From positions 53,466,524 to 53,530,523 of the forward strand of contig NC_059082.1 of the NCBI RefSeq assembly GCF_020497125.1: a stretch of DNA of 64,000 bases, written 5' to 3'. The notes under the pieces were generated by a model. The model did not search any database and was not told the origin of the DNA. It saw nothing but the letters and a program-made list of their open reading frames with translations. A program made the position numbers and the translations under genes. Origin of the DNA: Mauremys mutica. Its lineage: Eukaryota > Chordata > Testudines > Geoemydidae. This document shows, in pieces, positions 23,037 to 33,070 of the stretch. Numbering within the stretch: position 1 is the stretch's first letter; each line of letters begins with the position of its first letter.

Positions 23037-23223
23037 CTGGAGGAGGATTTACAAGGATCTTGCCAAGTGAAAGAAGAAATAGATGTGGCAGAGCCAAAAC
23101 AGGAGCCAATGGAGGTAGAAGAAAAGAAACTTGATATCAAGGTAGAACCTAAAGAGGAAGAAGAGAGTGGCACTAATGGCACCACTTCACAATCTACATC
23201 ACCATCTCAGCCCCGTAAAAAGA
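23037..23223 (+). CDS. CREBBP: CREBBP exon w11: acidic psi-K-x-E region before bromodomain
   Basis: A 187-nt exon encoding LEEDLQGSCQVKEEIDVAEP, KQEPMEVEEKKLDIKVEPKE, then EEESGTNGTTSQSTSPSQPR and KK. VKEE and IKVE fit psi-K-x-E; in mammalian CBP/p300 such sites in this region are sumoylated and recruit repressors. The SQPRKK end leads directly into the bromodomain. The donor is GTACGT. The following intron is 17.8 kb, the largest complete one here. Confidence 0.96.
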
Positions 23224-24293
23224 GTACGTATATAGAAATGGGAGTCCTTGCTATAATTTTCTTTGGTTTTCTGTCTCCTGCAATCTTTAAGCCAACCAGG
23301 AGATCCCTCTGTTTGCACATATGCACTAACACCACAAATGGGGGGCTGAGACAGTGAGTTAATGTGCTAGCCTTTTTCCTCTTGAAAAGCAGTACTCTTA
23401 TCTTTTCTTGGATCACAAGTGAAAAGTAAGATTTTGATGTCATCCTGATTTCCACTTAACATTACTGTCAATGATAACATCAGTTTGGCTTTTTCACAAT
23501 AACCAGTCTCTGTGCAGAAGGGCCAAAGCCAGGATAGTTAGGGATTGGTTTCAGTTCAGGACTGAGGTGAATTGTAGAGTGATTACATAGGTAGGTGTTG
23601 TATGCATGTATCTGACTTTGGCCAGTGCTATTTCATGAGGACTGAATTCACTTAGAACATTTTCCTACAGAGGTCCTCTAAGTCCTGTGAATTCTTTCCA
23701 GGTTCTGTTTTCACTTCATCCCTGCTGTCCAAGACCTCTTGTTGTGGTGACATCCTCCAGCCAGAAGACAATGTGGAAGTAGCTCTCTCCATAACCTCTC
23801 CTTGATTTAGCCAGAAGGATTATTGGTGAATCTCGGGATACGCCCCTTTCCCTCCAGAGGCTGTGTGCGCAGCGTCCATATTGTCATTAGCCCTTGTTGG
23901 CCTGAGAATTAGGGACTGAACTCAGTTCCTAAATTTAATTTTTTTACAGTTAGACTGGTATACTGGCCCTAAAACTTTAAAAAGGAAAAAGACCCAGTGC
24001 AGCTGCCTTGAGAGTGCCATCACTTTAAAAGTATGCTGGCCCAAAGCCTATTCCACAGAAGTTTCCATGATGGTGACCACCAATCTTATCAAGTCAGTCT
24101 ACAGAATTAGTTTTTGGATATGGTTAGTTTGAACGTAGATTGTTTGTACCTATCTGCTATATTTTCCTCTTTATTTCAAAGGGGAAAAGTAGTATCACAG
24201 ATTTTAAGAATTACTGTTCCCCTTAGATAAAGCTTTGTGGGTTTTTTTTTTTGGTTTTAAACCTGTATTTGCATGCATCGGGTGTTTGATTTC
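23224..24293. other. CREBBP large intron, proximal part
   Basis: Start of the 17.8-kb intron. No repeat or gene recognised before Harbinger element A. Confidence 0.5.
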
Positions 24294-24800
24294 TAAGGGT
24301 ATATCTACACTACAAAATTAGGTCGATTTTATAGAAGTCTGTTTTTAGAAGTCGATTTTATACCGTCGATTGCGTATGTCCCCATTACGCGCATTAGGTC
24401 AGAGTACATCCTCACTACCGTGGCTAGCATCGATTTACAGAGTGGTGCACTGTGGGTAGCTATCCCACAGTTCCCGCAGTCTCCGCTGCCCATTGGAATT
24501 CTGGGTTAAGCTCCCAATGCCTGATGGGGCAAAAATATTGTTGCAGGTGGTTTGGAGTACATGTCATCGGTCGCCCCTTCCTCCGTGAAAGCAACGGCAG
24601 ACAATCATTTCGCGCCTTTTTTCATGGGTTACCCATGCAGACACCATAACATGGCAAGCATGGAGCCCACTCAGCTCACCGTCCCCGCTGTTGTTGTGGG
24701 CAAGTCTACTGTTGGGGATGCTGTGATCCAAGTAGCCAATGCAATCATGGACATTCTGTTATCAAGGGTAGTGACTCTGGGAAATGTGCGGGCCTTTTTA

Positions 24801-25756
24801 GATTTTAGGTGCATCATATTCCTGTCCTTTGTCGCTGGTGAAGAAATCTTGCAGCCGTACATTCCAGTCCGGTAGGCACTATAACACCCCATAGCACTTC
24901 CGTGGTTGACACATGTAACAGCTCCAGGGCTTTTGCTCTTTTGCCTTGGCTGAGGTACCTTGCCCTACCAGGACCTCCAAGCATTCGACACAGAAGCACC
25001 TACAGCAGCTGTCATTGCTACACAGCTGCAGCTCCTTGCCTTGGCAGCAGATGGTGCAGTAGGACTGGTACCCGTCCTCATCGTACATGTAGAAGAGCTC
25101 CAGGAATCGATCCCTGCAAGTCTGTCAAAGGCCCCCCCTCAAACTGCGGGTGGAATGTGGCTGGGTTTTTTCTCCCACATGATAAACAACTGTCTTCAAG
25201 GCTCCTGTTGTTGTTTGTAACTTTGGAAACCATTTGCTCTCTGCTCTGGTCCTCCTCCACCCGCTCCTTGCTGTTGCAGAAGTTAGTCTTTAGCCGCTTG
25301 GCCGGGGGTTCTGGGAATGTCTTCTCTGCCCGGCTCCTAGCAATCTCCAGGGCATGGTGTATGGCTTGTCAATAGGAGACCAGCTTATTAAACGTGGAGT
25401 GGTTGAAATGCTGCCTAAAAGCCATCAGAGCCACCAGCTTGTCTGCTGAAACCTCGGAGAACTTCCCATCCCCAAACCATTGCACCCAGTGCATTCCGGA
25501 GATTGCCTGACGTTTGGACGTGACTCTGTAGGAGACGATGATTGCAGGCCACCAGGAGAAGCCCTGGATCTTCCCTCACACCAGCTCCCCAATTCCAAAA
25601 TCTTTCCCATCCTGGCATTCCACCACTTCCCCTGCAACTCTGTTCTCCTGCTCCCCAGCGATGAACTCGGGGGATCCATTCTGGTCCTCCTGGGTGCTGC
25701 TGGCAAACGTGGTACTGCTGCTCTGGGGAGGTCTCCTCCTAAGTGAGGTCAATCGG
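24801..25756 (-). pseudogene. DNMT3B-like retrocopy fragment (PWWP to ADD) inside Harbinger A
   Basis: The minus strand reads, in one frame from about 25680 down: QDGKDFGIGELV, stop, [50 protein letters not shown] (a PWWP domain). It continues with [35 protein letters not shown], stop, [70 protein letters not shown] (the ADD zinc fingers), a stop, and DWNVRLQDFFTSDKGQEYDA, PKI. Similarity ends just before the methyltransferase domain. PWWP and ADD are joined without introns, so the source was spliced RNA. At least four in-frame stops and one frameshift near 25730 make it non-functional. DNMT3B rather than DNMT3A is inferred from remembered family sequence. Confidence 0.85.
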
Positions 25757-25994
25757 GCGCCTGGACAGACATGGCCATCCTCCTCTTAGAGCACCGAATG
25801 GGAGCCAGAGACTCCAGGTCATTCTCTTCTTTAAGTTTTGTCTCATGGAGATTCAGTCCTGCCTGGAATATCATGCGAGCTGGAGGCTTCTGCCTCAGGC
25901 TGTTCTCCCAGCCGGCAGCACCACATGTTCACACCTACCCCAGCCTACCCCTTGCTCCCATGGCTCATGAAGCCTGGACAGTAGTAAGGAGCAG

Positions 25995-26189
25995 CTCAAC
26001 TATAGGCTGAGCAAGTGCAGAATGGTGGTAGAATGTGCCTTTGGACGTTTAAAAGCTCGCTGGCACTGTTGTCTGATGTCCGATTTTGAGCAGCCAGACA
26101 CCAGGGCAATTAGAAGAGCACAGCAAGGCACGCTGCACATCAGAGAGGCTTTGAAAACCAGTTTCATGACTGGCCAGGCTTTGGTGTGA
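25995..26189 (+). pseudogene. Harbinger transposase C-terminal remnant
   Basis: LNYRLSKCRMVVECAFGRLK, ARWHC, then IRRAQQGTLHIREALKTSFM up to TGQALV and a stop. The R-M-V-V-E-x-A-F-G-R-L-K-A-R-W block is the conserved C-terminal part of PIF/Harbinger DDE transposases and includes the last catalytic acidic residue. Everything upstream is replaced by the DNMT3B-like sequence, so the enzyme is missing most of its domain. An AATAAA follows at 26274. Confidence 0.8.
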
Positions 26190-26316
26190 CAGTTGTATTT
26201 GTTTCTCCTTGATGCAAACCTGCCCCCTTTGTTGATTTTAATCCCCTGTAAGCCAACCACCCTCCCCCCTTCGAAATAAAGTAACTATTGTTTTGAAACC
26301 ATGCATTCTTTCTTTA

Positions 26317-26796
26317 TTAATTTAAAAAAAAAATGAGATGACGGACAAGGTAGCCTGGGTGGGGTGGGGTAGGAGGGAAGGGCACATTCCTTATTGTGGC
26401 CACACAAAAAATCAAACTGTTTGAATGACAGCCTTCTGTTGCTTGGGCCATCCTCTGCAGTGGAGTGGCTGGGTGCCCAAAGCCACCTCTCTCCTCCCCT
26501 GCCTTTCCCCCTTCCCCTGCATGCATTCTTGGGCATCTGGGTGAGGAGGTTATGGAACATAGGGAGGAGGGTAGGCGATACAGTGGATGCAGCAGGGATC
26601 TGTGCTCTTGTTGGCTTTCCTGGAGCTCCAACAGGTGCTTCATCATGTACGTTTGCTCCCCTATTAGCCTCAGCATTGCGTCCTGCCTCCACTCTTCACG
26701 CTCACTTAATTCTTTCCTGGCCTCTGCCACTGAATGCCTCCATGCATTAAGCTGTGCCATATCTGTGTGGGAGGACTGCATGAGCTCAGAAAACAT
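26317..26796 (-). pseudogene. Harbinger Myb/SANT-like protein, C-terminal part
   Basis: A minus-strand open frame of 159 codons: MFSELMQSSHTDMAQLNAWR, HSVAEARKELSEREEWRQDA, MLRLIGEQTYMMKHLLELQE, SQQEHRSLLHPLYRLPSS. Harbinger elements encode, besides the transposase, a Myb/SANT DNA-binding partner, and this resembles the coiled, charged C-terminal tail of such proteins. The DNA-binding N-terminus is absent. The frame runs out toward 26317, where TTTATT provides a minus-strand AATAAA. Confidence 0.65.
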
Positions 26797-27277
26797 GTCA
26801 TCGTGAGTGTGGTTTTTTTTCTGCCTTCTAATCTGCGATAACGTCAGGGACAGAGATGTTTCTACGCTCTATGATTCTGGGGGGACTGCATGGTCACCTG
26901 TGCTGCTGAGTTCGCCACGTTGACCAAACAGGAAATGAAATTCAAAAGTTCCATGGGCTTTTCCTGTGTACCTGGCTAGTGCATGGGAGTTCAAAGTGCT
27001 GTCCAGAGCGGTCATAGTGGAGCACTCTGGGATAGCTCCCGGAGACCAGTACTGTCTATTTCCGTCTGCACTACCCCAAATTCGACCTAGCAAGGTCGAT
27101 TTTAGTGCTACTCCCCTTGTCGGGGAGGAGTACAGAAGTTGATTTTAAGAGCCCTTTAGGTCGACGGAACGGGGTTGGTTCTGTGGATGCAGTCATTTTT
27201 AAATCGACCTAATGCGGCTAAATTCGACCTAACCCCATAGTGTAGTCCAGGGCTAAGAAATAAAATAAGGAAGCTTT

Positions 27278-27453
27278 TTTGAGTGATGGTCCCTGTTGTA
27301 TTCCACTGAGGGTTATACACATGTGCCATGCATCTGGAGCCAGAGATTTTCAAAGTAGTAGTGTCCATTAGTCTGTACATGTGCTTTTGCTCTGCCTCAT
27401 GGTTTCATCCAAGGCAGTAATGGGTGGGGCAAACCAACTGTGCCCTTAGTTCC
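27278..27453 (+). repeat. DIRS left inverted terminal repeat
   Basis: Pairs with the complement of 32866-33052, including GTATTCCACTGAGGGT versus ATATTCCACGGAGGGT and GAGATTTTCAAAGTAGTAG versus GAGATTTTGAAAGCAGTAG. Confidence 0.8.
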
Positions 27454-27691
27454 TTCTTACCGCCACATGGTTTGAGTCGGAGCTTCTGCTGTTCTCTTTT
27501 CTCTTGTGATATTTTTTTTTAAATCACAGAAAAAAGATTGTTTTATTCTTGTATATAGTTAGTTTTTATTGTTTTTTTTTACTGTAAATTTTAGGATTAA
27601 GGAATTTCAGGGACTCCATTTTTTGCCGTTTCTTGCCTCTCTCCCTTGACCACCCACCCCCCACACCTCCAGCACTTGGGTACTGAATTAT

Positions 27692-29210
27692 GCCGAAGAT
27701 GTCGGGGTTCAAGATCTGCATCTCGTGCCCTCACTCATTCTCAGTCAGCAATGAGCACGAGCGCTGCCTTTACTGCTTGGGAGAAGCCCACATTTCATCC
27801 TGGTGCAGTATCTGCCTCTCCTTCCCAAGCTGTACCTGGGAAGATTGGGCTCTCTGCCTCAAGAAGCACCTCATGGTGGTCACCATGAGGCCGCAGTTGG
27901 ATCCAGGCTGGGAACACTCTCCCACCCCCCACACATCGGCCTGAGCAATCCAGGTGTGTGCCTTCTACCACAGAGACCCAGTCCAGTTCCCCTGGTACCA
28001 CTGCTATAGACCCCATGCTAGGGCCTAGTCGTGAGGCAAGGAAGCATGCGCATAAGCATGGCAGTAAGTCTTCCTCTAGGCCGAAGAAGGACGTTGCACC
28101 TTCCACGAGTTCCAGCCATGGAGAAACTGCGCATTCCAGTGCACAAGCACGACAAGAAGCCGCATAGACCACAGGATCTGCTGGTTCTGTCCACTGAGCG
28201 AGATACACCTTCCAGTTCTGCACCGCCAAAGACAAGGGAACCTTCGGTTCTGAGGCAGTCCTCCATTCCGGCGCCAGCTCTCGTTCAGACTGTAGAGCAC
28301 ATGCCATTGAAACCAGGCAGGTTTGAGACTGTGCCCGAGCCTCGTGAACTCTTTGCTCTGGAAAAGGTGAGGTCTCCACAGCTTGCACTCCAGTCACCTC
28401 CTGGGTGTGTGTGCTCTCCCACCTTGGACTTACCTCCTTCAGCTAATGTTCCTGCCTGCTCTTTTCCAGCTCATGTGGTTCCTGTGGTGCCGCCATTAGA
28501 ACCAGACTCTGACTTCTTGGAATCAGAGGCTCAGACGTAGCACAGGTCCACCCCTCCCATACTGTTGATACAACTGTCCAAAGGCTCTGACGACTCAGTG
28601 ACAGTACCATCCCTTTCCATAGCAAAGTACCCTGCTCCTCGGGACCCACCACAGCAAATGAAGGATCCTCCTTTGGGCCCTCCTGGGCGTCCTGGCCTGC
28701 AAAGGTATACACCTTCAGAGCCTTCCTATTCAGCATGAGAGGAGTGCCCTATCTCCCCTCTTTGATAGTCATCGAGTAGGTGTTCAGAACCAGCGTTGGA
28801 GGCTGAATTGCTTAGCCTGGCTCCGTGTCATCAGCTCTCTTATCGCCTCCGGATGATTACCATCAATTCCAAGAACTGTTACGCAGAGTGGCTGGTGCTC
28901 ACCATGTTCCACTGGAGGAAGTGCAGGACAAACATCATTAGCTTCTTGACATCTTGCATGCCTTGCTACCGATCAGAGTGGCCCTAGTAATGAACGATGC
29001 CATTCTTCAGCTGGCCTGAACTGTTTGACGCACTCTGACCATTTGCGCACCCACCCCAAAGGGGGAAGAGAAGAGGTACTATGTACTGGCGAAGGAGTCT
29101 ACGTTTGTTTTCCCCACACACGCATCTAATTCCCTCGTGATACAGGCAGTGACGAAGTGGGTCAGGCAGCAACACCTATACTCCACCCCAGCAGATGAAG
29201 CGGGTAAGTG
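27692..29210 (+). pseudogene. DIRS gag-like region
   Basis: Starts MPKMSGFKICISCPHSFSVS with ERCLYCLGEAHISSWCSICL, a cysteine-rich gag head. It then has a long proline-rich part with shifts and, near 28850-29200, blocks of the type DYHQFQELLRRVA and EVQDK. The related block in the element at 41416-44008 reads APNSLVVNAV. Several stops and frameshifts. No activity expected. Confidence 0.7.
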
Positions 29211-29289
29211 ACTGGACATTCTGGGTCACAAGGTTTTTTCTTGGCTGGCCTTCCAGTTTTGGATTTCTAACTACCTGGCACTATTAGCT

Positions 29290-30537
29290 AAATATGACTT
29301 GCTTACTTATGGCTTGTTGGCAGACTTTGCAGACAAGCTTCCCCCAACAGCATTGTGCCTCCTTCCTGACTATCTTGGAGAAAGGCAAACTGGTCTCAAG
29401 GACAATGCTCCAGGCCGTGGTGGATGTGGCATATATCTCTTCATGCACAATGGCCACTGTACTGCAAAGGGAGCAATAGAACCTGTTCCTACAACCTATC
29501 AGGGCACAGGGTTTTATTCCGCCTATTTTCTAGTACCCAGAAAAAAGGGTGGATGGTACCAAACGTATACCTCCATCTCAGTTACTTCATACGCAAGCCA
29601 AAGTTTTGTATGGTCACCTTTAGAGACCATCGTACCTTCACTGGAAAGAGGCATGTGGTCTCTGACTCTCACTGTACAGGAAGCCTATTTTCACATATAC
29701 CTCCATCCTACCCACAGAAGGTGCTTGAGATTCAAGAATCCTTGACATTTCCAATTCAGGATTTTACCATTCGAACTCACTACTGCTCCCTGAGTATTCA
29801 CCAAAGTTTTCTCTGTGGTGACGGCCCACCTCTGGTATCAGGGAGTTCTTATATTCCCATATCTTGATGACTGGCTGCTAGCAACGCGATCCAAAGGGGA
29901 GGCTCAAGCCTTGATCTCCATGCTGCTCCTACTCCTCTCCTCCCTGAGGGGTGAGCATAAACAGAGAAAAATTGACTTTGGATCCCACACAGTCCCTAGA
30001 ATTCATTGGGACATGCATCAATGCAGTCTCAGCACGAACCTACCTACTGGTGGACAGGTTCCAGGTAATTCAAGAGCTGATTCCTAAAGTGATTGCCAGC
30101 CATCCTGTTCCATTCAGAACTTTCCTTTCCCTCACGTGGCAGCCTGTCCATATATTACCACTTTTGCTCATCTTTGCTTTTGCTGCCTGCAGCTGTATCT
30201 CCAAAGGGCCTATTCTCCCACGCGCCATACCATGGACTTCATCTTAACAGTCCCACCCAAACTTCTTTCCTCCCTCCACTGGTGGATGGACCTGGGTCAG
30301 GTAAGCACTAGGATATCCTTCCTCCCATTCTCCTCCAAGCATGACGATCATCATGGATATGTCATTCACCAGCTGGGGTGCCCACATGGGCGAGTATATG
30401 ACACAGGGGACTTCCACTCAGGAATCCCAGTTGCACATCAACATTCTGGAGCTTCGGGCGGTGCAGAGGACATGTCGCGCGTTTCTACCATTCATTCTGT
30501 CCTGTCACATACTCATCATGTTAGACAACACCACAGT
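29290..30537 (+). pseudogene. DIRS reverse transcriptase / RNase H region
   Basis: Blocks across frames: GTGFYSAYFLVPRKKGGW, LETIVPSLERGMW, AYFHIYLHPTHRRCLRF, then IFPYLDDWLLA (with the RT Y-x-D-D-like YLDD), then the RNase H-side [35 protein letters not shown] and LDNTTVV. This order is DIRS-type. Several frameshifts. The CR1 insertion interrupts the RNase H end. Confidence 0.8.
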
Positions 30538-31047
30538 TGTCCAGTTTTGGGCCCCACACTACAAGAAAGATGTGGATAAATTGGAGAGAGTCCAGCGGAG
30601 GGCAACAAAAATGATTAGGGGGCTGGAGCACATGACTTATGAGGAGAGGCTGAGGGAACTGGGATTGTTTAGTCTGCAGAAGAGAAGAATGAGGGGGGAT
30701 TTGATAGCTGCTTTCAACTACCTGAAAGGGGGTTCCAAAGAGGATGGATCTAGACTGTTCTCAGTGGTAGAAGATGACAGAACAAGGAGTAATGGTCTCA
30801 AGTTGCAGAGGGGGAGGTTTAGGTTGGACATTAGGAAAAACTTTTTCACTAGTAGGGTGGTGAAGAACTGGAATGGGTTACCTAGGGAGGTAGTGGAATC
30901 TCCTTCCTTAGAGGTTTTTAAGGTCAGGCTTGACAAAGCCCTGGCTGGGATGATTTAGTTGGGTTTGGTCCTGCTTTGAGCAGGGGGTTGGACTAGATGA
31001 CCTCCTGAGGTCCCTTCCAACCCTGAGATTCTATGATTCTATTAACT
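30538..31047 (+). mobile_element. CR1 LINE 3' end nested in the DIRS element
   Basis: Encodes the CR1 reverse-transcriptase C-terminus [60 protein letters not shown], ..., [46 protein letters not shown]. It then has the 3' tail GGACTAGATGACCTCCTGAG and ends ATTCTATGATTCTATT. The frame is open, so the insertion is younger than the decay of the DIRS host. It is 5'-truncated, as is usual for CR1. Confidence 0.93.
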
Positions 31048-31049
31048 GT

Positions 31050-32740
31050 TTTTATTACATCCAACAAACAAAGGGGCATGCGGTGGCCAGCGCTTTGTGC
31101 AGAAACGATTAGTCTGTGGGATTGAAGCATCGCCCACAAAATCCTGTTGTCAGCGGCCTATCTTCTGGGGACTCAGAACGTGATTGTAGACTCTGAGCAG
31201 GCAATTCATGGCTGACCCTGAATGGGAACTCCACGACGCCACAGTCAGTGATCTTTTAACCCGATGAAGGACTCCAACCACAGGCCTCTGCCTCCCATAT
31301 CAATAACAAATGCATCCAGTATTGCTCCAGAGGAGGCCTCTGTGCCCATTCCCAAGGAGATCCCCATATCATCTGCTGGTCGGACCAGACCGACTACACT
31401 TTTCCCCTGCTACCGCTACTGGCGCGTGTCCTCCATAAGATCAGGTGGGAGAGGGCCACAGTTATTCTAATCACCCCATTTTGGCTTTGCCAGTACTGGT
31501 TTCCCCTCCTTCTCTGCGTGTCAGTGTGTTTCCCCCACTTCCACTGCCAGCATTCCTGGAACTGCTCACGCAATACAGCAGCAAGATCAGACATTGTAAT
31601 CCACAGACATTTCACATCAGAGTTTGGTTATTGGATAGGCATCTTTGCTAGAGTGGGAATGTTCGTTGGCAGTACAAGACATCCTCTCAAGTAGCAGGTA
31701 AGAGTCCACGAGGCATTCCTATCAAGCTAAGTGGAAACATTTCACTTCCTGGCCCAATAGAAGGGTCAAGCCCTTGAGAATGTGAATATTCCCCTTATTT
31801 TGTACTACCTTCTGTCCCTGAAGGCATCCTTGCTCTTAATTCAATCAAAGTGCAGATGGCAACTATTAGTGCTTTCCACCCCCCATGGAAGGACACTCTG
31901 TGTTTATGCATCCATTGACTAGCGGGTTTTGGAAGGGACTCTTTTAGACCTATCCACCCATTCAGTGTATCGCCCCCACAGTGGGATCTCAACCTCATCC
32001 TTTTGACCTTAATGAATTCGCCCTTTGAACCTTCAGCCTCATGGCCCTGTCTCTCCTTTCCATGTAGGTCACCTTCCTGGTTGCTATTACTTTTGTTAGA
32101 AGGGTAGGCGAACTGGGGGCCATAATGGTGGACCCCCATTTTACCACGTTCTATAGAACAAGGTTTCTTTGCGTATGCATCTCAAGATTCTGCCAAAGGT
32201 CATATTCAGTTTTTATCTTAATCAGCCGGTAACACTTACCTGCTTTTCTTCCCGAAGCCTTGCGCCTTGGCAGAGGAATGTGCCTTCACTCCCTCAACGT
32301 CTGCAGGGCCTTGGCCTTCTACCTACAGAGAAGGAGATCATTCAGGAAGTCCCCTTGACTATTTATTATTATAACAGAAAGGATTAAGGGATAGGTGATA
32401 TCCACTCAAAGGATTAAGTGGGTTTCAGGGTGCATTATGCTCTGCTGTTGGTTATTGGGACTGTCTCCACCCCTTGGTATGAGCCCACTCCACAAGAGCG
32501 TAAGCATCAATTATATCCGTGTTTCAAGATTCGCTGCTTATGGACATACGTAGGGCAGCCACCTGGAGTTCGGTACATACTTTTGCTTCACATTACGCCT
32601 TGAAACGAGATTCTGCAATGAATGCCTCATTCCACAGAGCTGTTGTCCAGTCATCGGTTCTGTTATCTCCTCACGCACTCCTCCTCATGACTAGGTACTG
32701 CTTGTTAATCACCCTCAATGGAATACAGTATGGACTATCA
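31050..32740 (+). pseudogene. DIRS RNase H end and tyrosine recombinase region
   Basis: After the CR1, the frame resumes with NKQRGMRWPALCAETISLWDW-like sequence. Later come blocks such as HPLTSGFWKGLF, VTFLVAITFVRRVGELGAI and DIRRAATWSSVHTFASHYAL. RRVGELGA resembles the recombinase box with the catalytic Arg, and SVHTFASHYAL the C-terminal His/Tyr box. Multiple stops and shifts. Together they identify the element as tyrosine-recombinase-bearing DIRS rather than Gypsy. Confidence 0.7.
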
Positions 32741-32865
32741 CTCAGAAAAGAAGAGGTGGTTACTTACTAACCTGCAGGTTCTTTGAGATGAATGGTTCCT
32801 ATTTGTATTCCAATCCCACCCTCCTTCCCCTATGCTGTGGATCTCTTTTGAATTGTGGTGGTGAA

Positions 32866-33052
32866 GGAACTGAGGGCATGTTGGTCCGCCATGCCCTTTA
32901 TCGCTGCCTCGGACAAAACCATGAGTTGGAGCAAGGGTGCACTCACGGACCAACAGACACTACTGCTTTCAAAATCTCCAGCTCCGGACATGTGGAGCAT
33001 ACATGTTACCCTCCGTGGAATATAGATAGGGACCACTCATCTTGAAGAACCT
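32866..33052 (-). repeat. DIRS right inverted terminal repeat
   Basis: Inverted partner of 27278-27453, ending CATCTTGAAGAACC. Part of the same motif recurs at 32778-32815, the internal complementary region. Confidence 0.8.
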
Positions 33053-33070
33053 CCAGTTACAGGTAAGTAA

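Larger units (their letters stand above)
24297..27253. mobile_element. PIF/Harbinger element A, carrying DNMT3B-like sequence
   Basis: A 2,957-bp element between TAA duplications (24294-24296 and 27254-27256). Ends are GGGTATATCTACACTAC and, complemented from the right, GCCCTGGACTACACTATGG. It holds a transposase tail on + (25995-26189), a Myb/SANT-like C-terminal fragment on - (26317-26796), and DNMT3B-like sequence on - (24801-25756). The left subterminal region (AACGGCAGACAATCATTTCG) is shared with elements B and C, so all three belong to one family. None is autonomous. Confidence 0.88.
27262..33070 (+). mobile_element. Nearly full-length DIRS-like retroelement with inverted terminal repeats
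   Basis: The element starts within about 10-25 bp of the end of Harbinger A. Its ends are inverted repeats about 180 bp long (27278-27453 against 32866-33052; shared blocks include GAGTGATGGTCCCT or its variants, AGTAGTGTC and CCCTTAGTTCC/CCCTCAGTTCC). An internal complementary region lies at about 32750-32860. Inside are gag, reverse transcriptase/RNase H and tyrosine-recombinase remnants in DIRS order. All frames are broken. A CR1 3' end is nested at 30538-31047. Confidence 0.85.

Noticed and set aside
26285..26806. Overlapping long frames near the Myb/SANT fragment
   Set aside because: Only the 26317-26796 minus frame has family-like charged helical sequence; the others are shadows.
30718..30936. 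Minus-strand frame over the CR1
   Set aside because: Antisense of the CR1 reverse-transcriptase frame.
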